A DNA stretch of 20,914 nt from CAYLLT01 sp964591605 (GCA_964591605.1 CAZQEN010000102.1:1-20914); one strand, 5' to 3'. Shown: positions 7,355 to 14,026, numbered from the stretch's first letter. Notes: generated by a model from the letters alone, not told the origin. Numbers and translations are program-made.

Positions 7355-7746
7355 GACGCCACTCCGTGGCTTTCATTTGGCGTCAGTCTATGCCGTTTAC
7401 CCGACGCCACTCCGTGGCTTTCATTTGGCGTCAGTCTGTGCCGTTTACCCGACGCCACTCCGTGGCTTTCATTTGGCGTCAGTCTGTGCCTTTTGCCAGA
7501 CGCCACTGCGTGGCTNNNNNNNNNNNNNNNNNNNNNNNNNNNNNNNNNNNNNNNNNNNNNNNNNNNNNNNNNNNNNNNNNNNNNNNNNNNNNNNNNNNNN
7601 NNNNNNNNNNNNNNNGGCTTTCATTTGGCGTCAGTCTGTGCCTTTTGCCAGACGCCACTGCGTGGCTTTCATTTGGCGTCAGTCTGTGCCTTTTGCCAGA
7701 CGCCACTGCGTGGCTTTCCTATGGCGTCACTCTATGCCTTTTACCC
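7355..7746. repeat. 48-bp tandem repeat array, interrupted by an assembly gap
   Basis: Units start at 7355, 7403, 7451 and 7499, and after the N-run at 7651 and 7699, with no length change. Each unit has a 30-nt hairpin part (GACGCCA ... TGGCGTC, 7-bp arms, with an inner CCAC/GTGG pair) and an 18-nt linker. The halves also resemble each other: GACGCCACTCCGTGGCTTT and GGCGTCAGTCTGTGCCTTT agree at 14 of 19 positions, so the ancestral period is 24 bp. Two unit subtypes occur (ACTCCG with GTTTACCC, ACTGCG with TTTTGCCA), the second on both sides of the gap. As 24 and 48 are multiples of three, several frames stay open; no start or known domain supports a protein. Confidence 0.92.
7516..7615. other. 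Scaffold gap of 100 N
   Basis: Exactly 100 undetermined bases inside the tandem array. Round-number N-runs are the usual placeholder for a gap of unknown size, so the number of 48-bp units is unknown. If the true number of missing units were whole, the distance from 7499 to 7651 (152 bp) would be a multiple of 48; it is not, which supports a placeholder length. Confidence 0.95.
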
Positions 7747-7866
7747 TACGCCACTCTGTGGTTTTCACACCGGACAACCGTGTGGCTGGCCGGTCGTACA
7801 ACGGTGTGGCTGCCATGCCGCAGACGTGTGCGGATGTTACATCGCACAAGTGTGAGGCCGGCCCGC
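7747..7866. repeat. Degenerate tail of the array with 24-bp periodicity
   Basis: After the last clear 48-bp unit the sequence can be laid out in 24-bp rows starting at 7747, 7771, 7795, 7819 and 7843. The GTGTGG-like core stays in nearly the same column in each row (for example ACAACCGTGTGGCTG at 7774 and ACAACGGTGTGGCTG at 7798), while the rest diverges. This looks like old decayed copies of the half unit. The stretch 7867-7977 has no visible feature. Confidence 0.6.
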
Positions 7867-7977
7867 TGCGCTGCGGCGGGGGCTGCGGCGTTCTGTCGCG
7901 CGGTGGCTGGCAGTGGGAGGTGAAAACAGGATGACACACGTGCTCCGGGGCATGCGGAGTGCGGCGGAAATGCCGCT

Positions 7978-10380
7978 TCAGATCAGCCCGCTCCGGCGGC
8001 GGACGACCCACTCGAGGGCGATGAGCGCGACGAAGAGGGCGAGCCATCCCCATGGGTGGTCGGCGACGAGCCGGTGGCGCTCGATCCGCTGCGTGGTGGT
8101 CGTGTAAGACGTGGTGGTGAGCCGGTCGAAGACGTCGATGAGCTGCTCGATCGGGAAGAAGGCGCCGCCCTGTCGCGAGGTGGCCTGGGCGAGCTGGCGC
8201 AGCGTGCCGGGATCAGCCAGCGGGTCGATCCACTCGAGGTCGGGTGATTCGACGATGAAGGCCGCCTCGGCCTGGCCGATCGGGCCGGCGGCGTCGGCGG
8301 CGCGAACCTGCACATGATACTCGCCGGGCGCATCGATGGCCGGCCGACTCTCAAACACGTCGTCCGTGCGCGTCCAGGTGAGCGTCTGAGCGCGGGGTTG
8401 TGACGCCGGCGAGCGCGACTCGATCGTCACGCGGCTGAGCGAGCCCTCCAGGCGGACGGCCGGCCGCGGGGCGGAGGAACCCGACGTCGCCCCGGCCCGA
8501 ATCTGGACGCGTTCCGCGCCGCTGAGGAGGCGGTTCAGGAGGTAGCGGGGTTTCTCCACGTTCACCCACACCTGCGGCCGGCGGTTGGTCAGCCACAAGA
8601 CGAGCTGCCGCCAGAAGCGTTTCTGGGCATCCGCTCCTTCGTCGCTGGCCAGCGACCATCGCCAGGTCGAATCGAAGGCGACGATGGCGCTGCGGCCCCG
8701 GCCGAGTTCCTGCACGACCAGGAGCGGCTGGCGGCCGGGCGATTCGAGCAGCCCCTCGGCGGTCGACTTCATCCCGGTCAGTCGGCTCGCCCCTGCCAGC
8801 GGAGGCAGCGCGGACCAGAAGCGGGATGGATCGGCGCCCGCCGGTGCCTGCAGGATGGGGTGCAGCCGTCCGCCGGTGGTTACCACCAGAGGCACCTGCT
8901 CGTCGAGCTGCCCGCTCGCCCCCAGATCCACCGGCGAAAGGTCGGCGAGCGGGGAGCCGGCCAGTTGGCCGCTGCCCAGCGTGCGCCAGCCGCCCAGCAG
9001 GGCGAATCCGCGGCCGGTTTCGACGACGAGGCGGCGCAGCTCCTCAATCTCGGCGTCGCTCAGGGTGCCGCGATCGATGTCGCCGATCAGGATCGCGCTG
9101 TAGGGCCGCCAGTCGATCTCGGGCCGCTGGCCGGGCGACAGGACGTCCATGCGCACCACCTGGAAGTCCTTGGAACCAGCGAGGGCCCGGGCGATGGCCG
9201 CCCGCTCGTAGCGGGGTCGATCGAGGAACGCCACGCGCGTCTGATCGTTGATGACCTGAACAAAGGCCGAGAGCACGGCGGCGCCGGCGGGGCCTTCCAG
9301 TCCGCTCGCGCGGGCCTGCACGACGACGCGGTGCAGGCCCTCCGTCGGCGGCACGTGGAGGGCATCGAGCCGCACGACCTGGCCGGCGGCGGTGGGGCGG
9401 AGCGTCTCCTGGTGTACGGGCTGATCGTCGTAGGAGACGGTGGCCTCGATGTCCGTGCCCGCCAGGCCCGCCGCGTAGAACTCGGCGTGGATCGGGAAGG
9501 CGTTGAGCATCGAGACGGCGGTGGGGCAGTCGAGCCGCCGGGCGATGAGGCTCCGGGTCTGGCCGGTGGGTTGGTCACTGCCCACGCCCACCGCGTAGAG
9601 GGGAACGCCTGCGGAACTGAAGAGATCTGCGGTGGCACTGATGGTGTGGACCGAGGCGTTGTCGCGTCCGTCGGAGATCACGACCACCGCCCCGAGGCGC
9701 TGCGGCAGAGAGCCGAACTGGGTCTGCGCCTGGGCCAGGGCGTCGAGCAGGGCGGTCGAGCCGCCTTTCGCCTCGAGCCGCGGCCAGCGCACCGCCTGCA
9801 ACTGGTCGGCGAACTGGAGCCAGTGCAGATCGACGACCGACTCGGCCTGGGAGATGGCCTCGCTCGCCCGGCGGAGGGCCGAGTTGACCGCATCGACGCG
9901 GGCCAGGGCCGGCGAGCTGGCGTCGGCCAGAGGAAGAATGTCGCGGACGGCCATCGAGGCGGAGTCATCGAGCAGGACGACGGCGGCCGAACGCTGCCGG
10001 GTCTGGTGGGTCCACTGCAGGACGGGCGCGGCCAGCATCGCGAGCAGGCAGAGGAAGGCCGCGGTGCGAATCGCGATCAGGGCCGTCCGGCGGGACGGGG
10101 TCATCGGGCGGGTCGTTCGCGAATAAGCGCGCCGGGCGTAGAGGGCCGCGGCTACGGCCAGGCCGGCCAGCGGCCACAGATGATTGCGGCCCGGGCGGAT
10201 CAGCACGTAGCCCGCGGCCAGCGTCAGGAGCAGTCCCAAGGCCGTCCAGCGGGCGCCCCGCCGGCCGCGCAGGGATGGACTCATGAGCAGGACGCCTTCG
10301 ACCAGCAGGAGGACGCCGAAGGCGATCCAGAGCCAGCCGGCCAGATCAGGCCGATCGAATTCCAGCGAAAAGGAGGTCAC
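7978..10380 (-). CDS. Membrane protein with VWA and GATase-like domains (BatA-like architecture)
   Basis: About 800 residues if GTG 10380 is the start; a TTG at 10446 would add 22 residues. Neither has a clear SD, and GTG is preferred because the hydrophobic start follows at once. Order (GTG numbering): three or four hydrophobic helices within 15-120; a von Willebrand A domain with the metal site DxSxS at D138, S140 and S142 (LLDDSASM) and a later ISDGRDN; a beta-sandwich region; a glutamine-amidotransferase-like fold at about 426-520 (YSAILIGDIDRG, GGWRTLGSGQL) with no catalytic Cys seen; then a C-terminal helix (WLALFVALIALEWVV) ending in RRRSGLI. Such proteins in planctomycetes usually sit beside moxR, DUF58 and BatA genes; none is here. 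A scaffold role in envelope complex assembly is inferred. Confidence 0.85.
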   Translation of the reverse strand: MTSFSLEFDRPDLAGWLWIAFGVLLLVEGVLLMSPSLRGRRGARWTALGLLLTLAAGYVLIRPGRNHLWPLAGLAVAAALYARRAYSRTTRPMTPSRRTALIAIRTAAFLCLLAMLAAPVLQWTHQTRQRSAAVVLLDDSASMAVRDILPLADASSPALARVDAVNSALRRASEAISQAESVVDLHWLQFADQLQAVRWPRLEAKGGSTALLDALAQAQTQFGSLPQRLGAVVVISDGRDNASVHTISATADLFSSAGVPLYAVGVGSDQPTGQTRSLIARRLDCPTAVSMLNAFPIHAEFYAAGLAGTDIEATVSYDDQPVHQETLRPTAAGQVVRLDALHVPPTEGLHRVVVQARASGLEGPAGAAVLSAFVQVINDQTRVAFLDRPRYERAAIARALAGSKDFQVVRMDVLSPGQRPEIDWRPYSAILIGDIDRGTLSDAEIEELRRLVVETGRGFALLGGWRTLGSGQLAGSPLADLSPVDLGASGQLDEQVPLVVTTGGRLHPILQAPAGADPSRFWSALPPLAGASRLTGMKSTAEGLLESPGRQPLLVVQELGRGRSAIVAFDSTWRWSLASDEGADAQKRFWRQLVLWLTNRRPQVWVNVEKPRYLLNRLLSGAERVQIRAGATSGSSAPRPAVRLEGSLSRVTIESRSPASQPRAQTLTWTRTDDVFESRPAIDAPGEYHVQVRAADAAGPIGQAEAAFIVESPDLEWIDPLADPGTLRQLAQATSRQGGAFFPIEQLIDVFDRLTTTSYTTTTQRIERHRLVADHPWGWLALFVALIALEWVVRRRSGLI

Positions 10381-10464
10381 GCAGGCCGCTCGCGGCAGGT
10401 CATTCCCATCGCCACAGACACCCCAAAGCGGTATCTTACCGCGCAAATGCGACGAGGGTTGAAC

Positions 10465-11274
10465 ATGAATCCGCGCAGCCCGCTTTCCAGTGTCCGTGGG
10501 CCGTGGGGCCTGCAGGCTTCCTCACTTATCCGGTTGCCCAGCTTTGGAGGTATGGCGTTGGTCCTCGTCTGCGCGTCCGGTTGCCAGACGCCGCCCGCCG
10601 CGAGCCCCTCCGGGGAAGGCCCGCTGCTGGTCACGGTGGCGCAGGATTTCGACCTGGCGGAGCCCTCGGACGCGTGGGCGTTCCGGACGCCGTCTCTCTG
10701 GTGGATCGCCGAGGAGGAAGGCCGTAAGTTCCTGCAGATGGGGATCCCTCCGAAGCGCCCGACCATGGCCGGCATCCGTCGGCCGCAGGAATACGCCATT
10801 TACAGCAACTATGAGTTCCGGTCGTTCAACCTCTCCTGCCAGGTGCGGATCGACCGCGAGATCACGGTTGCTGCCCGCGATGCCTGCATCATCTTCGGAC
10901 GCCAGGACAACACGCACATGTATTACGCGCACCTGTCGAGCCTGTCGGATGGCGGTGCTCACAACGTGCTCATGCGGGTGGACGGCCAGACGCGCCGGTC
11001 GCTGCTGCCGCCCGGTTTGCAGCCGCCGCCGGCCATCCGGGATGGGAACTGGCATCAGGTCAGCGTGATCCGGGATGCGGATACGGGGCGCATCCGGGTG
11101 TACGTGGACGCCCGGAGCCTGAACGATCCGCCGGTGTTCGATGTGGTGGACAAGACGTATGAATGGGGTTTCATCGGGTTGGCGTCGTTCGACGACCATG
11201 CGAGTTTCGCCCGCGTTCTGATCGAGGGGCAGGCCCGCCGGCCGGGTGCCCAGCCGGCGATGGACCCCCCGTGA
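10465..11274 (+). CDS. Putative lipoprotein with LamG/concanavalin-like domain
   Basis: 269 residues from ATG 10465, which has GAGGG at 10454-10458, six bases upstream; an in-frame ATG at 10447 is possible but lacks an SD. The N-terminus reads as a long lipoprotein signal ending in a lipobox (VCASGC, Cys about residue 36). The rest is one beta-sandwich of the LamG / DUF1080-like jelly-roll type: YSNYEFRSFNLSCQVRI, ACIIFGRQDNTHMYYAHLSS, then GNWHQVSVIRDADTGRIRVYVD and FIGLASFDDHASFARVLIEG. This pattern (edge strands, NWHQVSVIRD, DTGRIRVYVD) is typical of carbohydrate-binding or structural sandwich domains. It is divergent from the VWA protein gene, sharing an 84-bp upstream region. Binding target unknown. 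The open frame continues far upstream antisense to the VWA gene, which is not coding. Confidence 0.82.
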   Translation: MNPRSPLSSVRGPWGLQASSLIRLPSFGGMALVLVCASGCQTPPAASPSGEGPLLVTVAQDFDLAEPSDAWAFRTPSLWWIAEEEGRKFLQMGIPPKRPTMAGIRRPQEYAIYSNYEFRSFNLSCQVRIDREITVAARDACIIFGRQDNTHMYYAHLSSLSDGGAHNVLMRVDGQTRRSLLPPGLQPPPAIRDGNWHQVSVIRDADTGRIRVYVDARSLNDPPVFDVVDKTYEWGFIGLASFDDHASFARVLIEGQARRPGAQPAMDPP

Positions 11275-11353
11275 CCGGTACCGCGTGTCCCGCTGGGAGT
11301 GACATGAGGATCGTAGAAGAACCGCTGCCGAGCTTCAGCGGAGCAAACAGTGG

Positions 11354-11527
11354 CATGACTCTGTGGGGTGCGTGACGCTTTGGGCGGGTGGCATGGGCAG
11401 AGTCGGCTTCGCGGGGTGAAGCCGACGCTGCCCGTGCGAACATTCCCATGGGCAGCGGGCATTCGCATCGGCGAATGCCCACTGCCCATGCCACCCCGCC
11501 GATTCTGTCGCGGACATGACTCTATGG
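11354..11527. repeat. Near-perfect direct repeats flanking the cloverleaf element
   Basis: CATGACTCTGTGG (11354-11366) and CATGACTCTATGG (11515-11527) agree at 12 of 13 positions. They lie 16 bp outside the left end and 14 bp outside the right end of the element at 11383-11500. They could be remnants of a target duplication or part of a larger mobile unit of about 174 bp. Confidence 0.55.
11383..11500. repeat. 118-bp cloverleaf-forming element with 18-bp terminal inverted repeats
   Basis: Outer arms GGCGGGTGGCATGGGCAG (11383-11400) and CTGCCCATGCCACCCCGCC (11482-11500) are complementary over 18 bp with one extra base on the right. The interior divides without leftover bases into three hairpins: 11402-11410 with 11418-11426 (GTCGGCTTC/GAAGCCGAC); 11427-11436 with 11447-11456 (7 perfect pairs, 10 with one G-T); and 11457-11466 with 11471-11480 (GGGCATTCGC/GCGAATGCCC, 4-nt loop). 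Only single A residues (11401 and 11481) separate the outer stem from the arms. It is far longer in its stems than a tRNA and has no tRNA signature. It may be a MITE-like or REP-type mobile repeat, or a structured RNA. Confidence 0.85.
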
Positions 11528-11665
11528 CAGCACTGAGCGTCGCAGCGGGAAGCTCAGGGCGTGTGTGAGAGGCAATCAAGCCAGCAGAGCGCCGGCCGTC
11601 CGGGAGGGCTTCTTTCAGCATCATCGCAGACCGCTTCCTCACGGGCGCGGCTCTGATCGGGCTTC

Positions 11666-12076
11666 TCAGACACGCTCTCGGAGCCGCATCCGCAGGGGCC
11701 GGACTGCCCGCAAAGTGTGCGGATCGACCTGACTCAGTTCCCAGTTCTTCTGAAGGTTCATCCACAGACCGGCAGAGGTGCCCAGGGCCCTGGCCAGCAG
11801 AAGCGCCATCTGGGCGGAAATCCCGCGACGCCGACGGCAGATCTCGTTGATGCGGGCGACATCGGTGCCCAGGTGCCGGGCCAGGTCCGACTGCGTCGCG
11901 CCCCGCTCGTCCAGCATCTCCTGCAGGATGTCGCCCGGATGAACGGCGATGGGGAAATCGCCTGCGTAGCGCGTCTTTACCGTCCGCTCAGTGGTAATCC
12001 GTGATTTTGACTTCCGCGGCGTCCCCCGCCGCCCAGACGAAGCAGATTCGGTATTGGTCGTTGATTCGGATCGCAT
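11666..12076 (-). CDS. higA: HigA-type antitoxin, HTH DNA-binding
   Basis: Antitoxin of a type II pair; it would bind the toxin and repress their promoter. The conserved part begins at IAVHPGDILQEMLDERG and continues TQSDLARHLGTDVARINEICRRRRGISAQMALLLARALGTS (an XRE/Cro helix-turn-helix), ending SAGLWMNLQKNWELSQV, the standard HigA tail. The start is uncertain. The nearest ATG in frame (12076, GGGGG four bases upstream) gives 136 residues and overlaps the toxin gene by 89 bases with a non-conserved lead. The position expected from homologues, just at the toxin stop, has only ATT (11998) in frame, giving about 110 residues. It is downstream of the toxin and co-transcribed with it, the usual higBA order. 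Confidence 0.88.
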   Translation of the reverse strand: MRSESTTNTESASSGRRGTPRKSKSRITTERTVKTRYAGDFPIAVHPGDILQEMLDERGATQSDLARHLGTDVARINEICRRRRGISAQMALLLARALGTSAGLWMNLQKNWELSQVDPHTLRAVRPLRMRLRERV

Positions 12077-12284
12077 GCTGCCCCCTGCGGTCACCCGACA
12101 ATGCGTGCAGATTCAAGCCCGACCTTGCCAACAGATCCTGCAGAGATTCTGCTGCGGCCAGAAACGCCAAACGACGTCTGGCGACCTCATGAAGCTCGAC
12201 CGGCCGGCTGCGCCGGGCGGCTTTGGACGTCGTGCCGGCGGCGATGTCGCGCGTGCCCCTGTCATGGTAGCTGCGAATCGCCAT
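11988..12284 (-). CDS. higB: HigB-type (RelE superfamily) toxin
   Basis: A 98-residue toxin of the HigB/RelE superfamily, whose characterised members are ribosome-dependent mRNA interferases. The sequence follows the family pattern: MAIRSYHDRGTRDIAAG, KAARRSRPVELHEVARRRLAFL, then the C-terminal block ALSGDRRGQHAIRINDQYR and ICFVW, ending KITDYH. The start ATG 12284 matches the family N-terminus; an open extension to 12320 is probably untranslated. No clear SD precedes it. It is the first gene of the pair and overlaps the frame of the antitoxin. Divergent mtnP starts 79 bp away. All family blocks are intact, so there is no sign of decay. Confidence 0.92.
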   Translation of the reverse strand: MAIRSYHDRGTRDIAAGTTSKAARRSRPVELHEVARRRLAFLAAAESLQDLLARSGLNLHALSGDRRGQHAIRINDQYRICFVWAAGDAAEVKITDYH

Positions 12285-12291
12285 TTTTGGT

Positions 12292-12320
12292 ACTTTAGCG
12301 CATGGCGCGAAACCACGCAA
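12292..12320 (-). promoter_or_regulatory. Possible higBA promoter
   Basis: Read on the minus strand, TTGCGT (12320-12315) and TAAAGT (12297-12292) form weak -35 and -10 boxes with a 17-bp spacer, only 7 bp upstream of the higB ATG. This would leave a very short leader, in keeping with the missing SD. Match to consensus is modest. Confidence 0.3.
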
Positions 12321-12363
12321 GCTCGGGAGCTGGCGAGGATTCCTCTGAGTCGAGGGTTTTCAC

Positions 12364-13251
12364 GTGGCGACAGCGGTACGCATCGGGATCATCGGCGGGT
12401 CGGGTCTGGGGCAGGCGTTCGCGGAGCAGGCGGGGGGGGAGTCGGTCGTGGCGACCACGCCGTTCGGATCGCCCAGCGGGCCGATCCTGCTCACGCACTG
12501 GCAGGGCGTGGACATCGCGTTTCTTTCGCGGCATGGTCCCGGCCATCTGCTGAACCCGTCGGTGGTGCCGTACCGGGCGAACATGTTCGCCCTCAAGCAG
12601 CTCGGGGTCACGCACGTGATTGCCAGCGGCGCGACGGGGAGTCTGCGCGAGGACATGGAGCCCCGCCACCTGGTGGTGTGCGACCAGGTGATCGACAAGA
12701 CGCTGCGCCGCGAGAGCACGTTCTTCGATGCGGGAATCGTCGCGCACGTCGAATTCGCCGAGCCGTTCTGCCCGAACCTGCGGGCGATTCTGTGCGAGGC
12801 GGGGCGCCGGGCGGGGACGACCGTTCACCATGCAGGGACATACGTCTGCATGGAGGGTCCGGCGTTCTCCAGCGCGGCCGAGTCCAGGATGCACCAGCTC
12901 TGGGGAGGCGACCTGATCGGCATGACCTGCATGCCGGAGGCGAAACTCGCCCGGGAGGCCGAGATGTGCTACGCGCTGGTGGCCCTGCCCACGGATTATG
13001 ACTGCTGGCGGCCGCACGAGCCGGGGAAGTCGAAGCAGGCACTGCTCAGCGAAATCATCGGCAACCTGGAGGCGGCGACGGCCAACGCCATCGAACTGCT
13101 CCGCGCCGCCGTCCCGGTGGTGGCGCGTTACATCGATGAGCCATGCTCGTGCCGGGATGCGCTGGCCCTGGCGATCTGGTCTGACAAGTCCAAAGTGGAG
13201 CCGGGCGTGGTGGAGCGATTGCGGCCGATTGTCGGGCGCTACTTTTCGTAG
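12364..13251 (+). CDS. mtnP: S-methyl-5'-thioadenosine phosphorylase
   Basis: Cleaves methylthioadenosine with phosphate to adenine and methylthioribose 1-phosphate in methionine and purine salvage; cytosolic. 295 residues, normal for the family. Seen in order: GIIGGSGLGQ (N-terminal phosphate loop), LSRHGPGHLLNPSVVPYRAN (phosphate and trimer contacts), SGATGSLREDMEPRHLVVCDQ, TYVCMEGPAFSSAAES, GMTCMPEAKLAREAEMCYA, and TDYDCW with D211 and D213. Asp at this site marks adenine (6-amino) specificity as in human MTAP; guanine/hypoxanthine phosphorylases carry Asn. The start is GTG 12364 with GAGGG at 12352-12356, seven bases upstream. It stands alone, without other methionine-salvage genes, divergent from higBA. 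Confidence 0.93.
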   Translation: MATAVRIGIIGGSGLGQAFAEQAGGESVVATTPFGSPSGPILLTHWQGVDIAFLSRHGPGHLLNPSVVPYRANMFALKQLGVTHVIASGATGSLREDMEPRHLVVCDQVIDKTLRRESTFFDAGIVAHVEFAEPFCPNLRAILCEAGRRAGTTVHHAGTYVCMEGPAFSSAAESRMHQLWGGDLIGMTCMPEAKLAREAEMCYALVALPTDYDCWRPHEPGKSKQALLSEIIGNLEAATANAIELLRAAVPVVARYIDEPCSCRDALALAIWSDKSKVEPGVVERLRPIVGRYFS

Positions 13252-13399
13252 ACCCCGGCGGCTGCATGCAGATCTTTGGCGAAGGGGCAGCTCGAGAAAC
13301 GCGGTATTCAGGCGTCTGTCGGGGTTGCAGAATCAGCCTGGGACACGGGGCGCTTATGGGGGCATCGCCCGGCGCATGGTTGAGCCGGAGCACCGGCGA

Positions 13400-13636
13400 T
13401 TACTGAGTCGTGGTGGTGTCGGTCGTCGTATCCGTCGTCGTGCCGTCGTCCAGGACGCCCGGGGCCAGGAGATTGGTGATTCCCAGCGTCAGGGCGAGCG
13501 AGATGCCGCTCATGATGCCGCCGTTAATGGTGGCGTTGATCTGGTTGCGGCTCGGGAGGCAGTCCACGTCGTTGGCGAGCAGGCAGCCGCCGGTGGTGGT
13601 GAGATAGATGAGTTTCTTGAGCCGATGGATGCGCAT
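13400..13636 (-). CDS. Small exported Thr/Asp-rich protein, unknown function
   Basis: 78 residues, no family recognised. It begins MRIHRLKKLIYLTTTGGCLL, a basic n-region and short hydrophobic core ending at a cysteine that could be a lipobox, followed by a mildly hydrophobic middle (GGIMSGISLALTLGITNLL) and a low-complexity acidic tail GTTTDTTTDTTTTQ. The ATG has GAGGA seven bases upstream on the minus strand, which supports translation, and a TAA stop. Directly after the stop, GCCGG (13384-13388) and CCGGC (13393-13397) form a small hairpin. Similar short exported proteins with a basic start and a Thr/Asp-rich tail are familiar in planctomycetes (from memory, not checked). The stretch 13252-13399 between it and mtnP has no gene. 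Confidence 0.65.
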   Translation of the reverse strand: MRIHRLKKLIYLTTTGGCLLANDVDCLPSRNQINATINGGIMSGISLALTLGITNLLAPGVLDDGTTTDTTTDTTTTQ

Positions 13637-14026
13637 AGCGAGGTCCTCACGGTCGGCAGACTCTTAGATTATCGCCACTCCGGCCGGGAATCTGTAGCGG
13701 AACCGGGCAAAGCGATATCGGGCGGGGGCGGCCGGGCGCCTCCTGGACGCCCAGTCGGCGGGGTGGGGGCCGTGGCGGGTTGGGGAGCCTGGGGGGCGGG
13801 TGTTGGACACCGAGCGGGGCGGGGAGGGGACGCGGCGAGCCCACGCGGCCCCCGCGGATCGAGCCTGCCGGGTCCGCATGCGGGTGGACATCGGCGGTCC
13901 TGGTTAAATCGCGCAACGGTGCGACGCAGATCCGGGCGGCATCGTCCTGCTTGCGGCCCGCCAGCGGATCACGTATGCCTTTGATCTGGTCGTGGCATGT
14001 GTTGAGCTGCTTATTGGAGCTATTTC
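13637..14026. other. Non-coding G-rich region before the GH39-like gene
   Basis: 390 bp between divergent genes. From about 13716 to 13830 the plus strand is strongly G-biased with many runs of three to six G (for example near 13759-13767, 13777-13785 and 13791-13800, and three four-G runs at 13816-13829), which could fold as G-quadruplexes. No gene or clear promoter is seen. The GH39-like gene has its SD (GGAG, 14016-14019) at the right end. Confidence 0.5.

Larger units (their letters stand above)
11275..11665. other. Intergenic region holding the cloverleaf element
   Basis: 391 bp between the lipoprotein gene and the antitoxin gene, which are convergent. It holds the element at 11383-11500 and its flanking near-direct repeats. 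No coding potential is convincing: the short frames here run through palindromes. The remaining parts, 11275-11353 and 11528-11665, show nothing recognisable. Confidence 0.6.

Noticed and set aside
5961..7376. A 471-residue minus-strand frame
   Set aside because: Antisense to the catalytic part of the GH78 gene, without recognisable domains.
7355..7746. CRISPR array
   Set aside because: Repeats recur every 48 bp with short palindromes, but the intervening 18 nt are nearly identical in every unit, so there are no unique spacers, and no cas gene is nearby.
7220..7855. A coding gene for a repeat protein through the tandem array
   Set aside because: No SD, no domain, and a 48-bp period keeps several frames open automatically; the synonymous bias is noted as a finding but is too weak for a gene call.
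8860..10446. Plus-strand frame continuing upstream of the lipoprotein gene
   Set aside because: It lies antisense to the VWA protein and has no domain; the lipoprotein signal and SD at 10465 show the true start.
11383..11500. tRNA or tmRNA gene
   Set aside because: The fold is a cloverleaf, but the outer stem is 18 bp, the arms are 7-10 bp, and no anticodon loop, T-loop sequence or CCA end is present.
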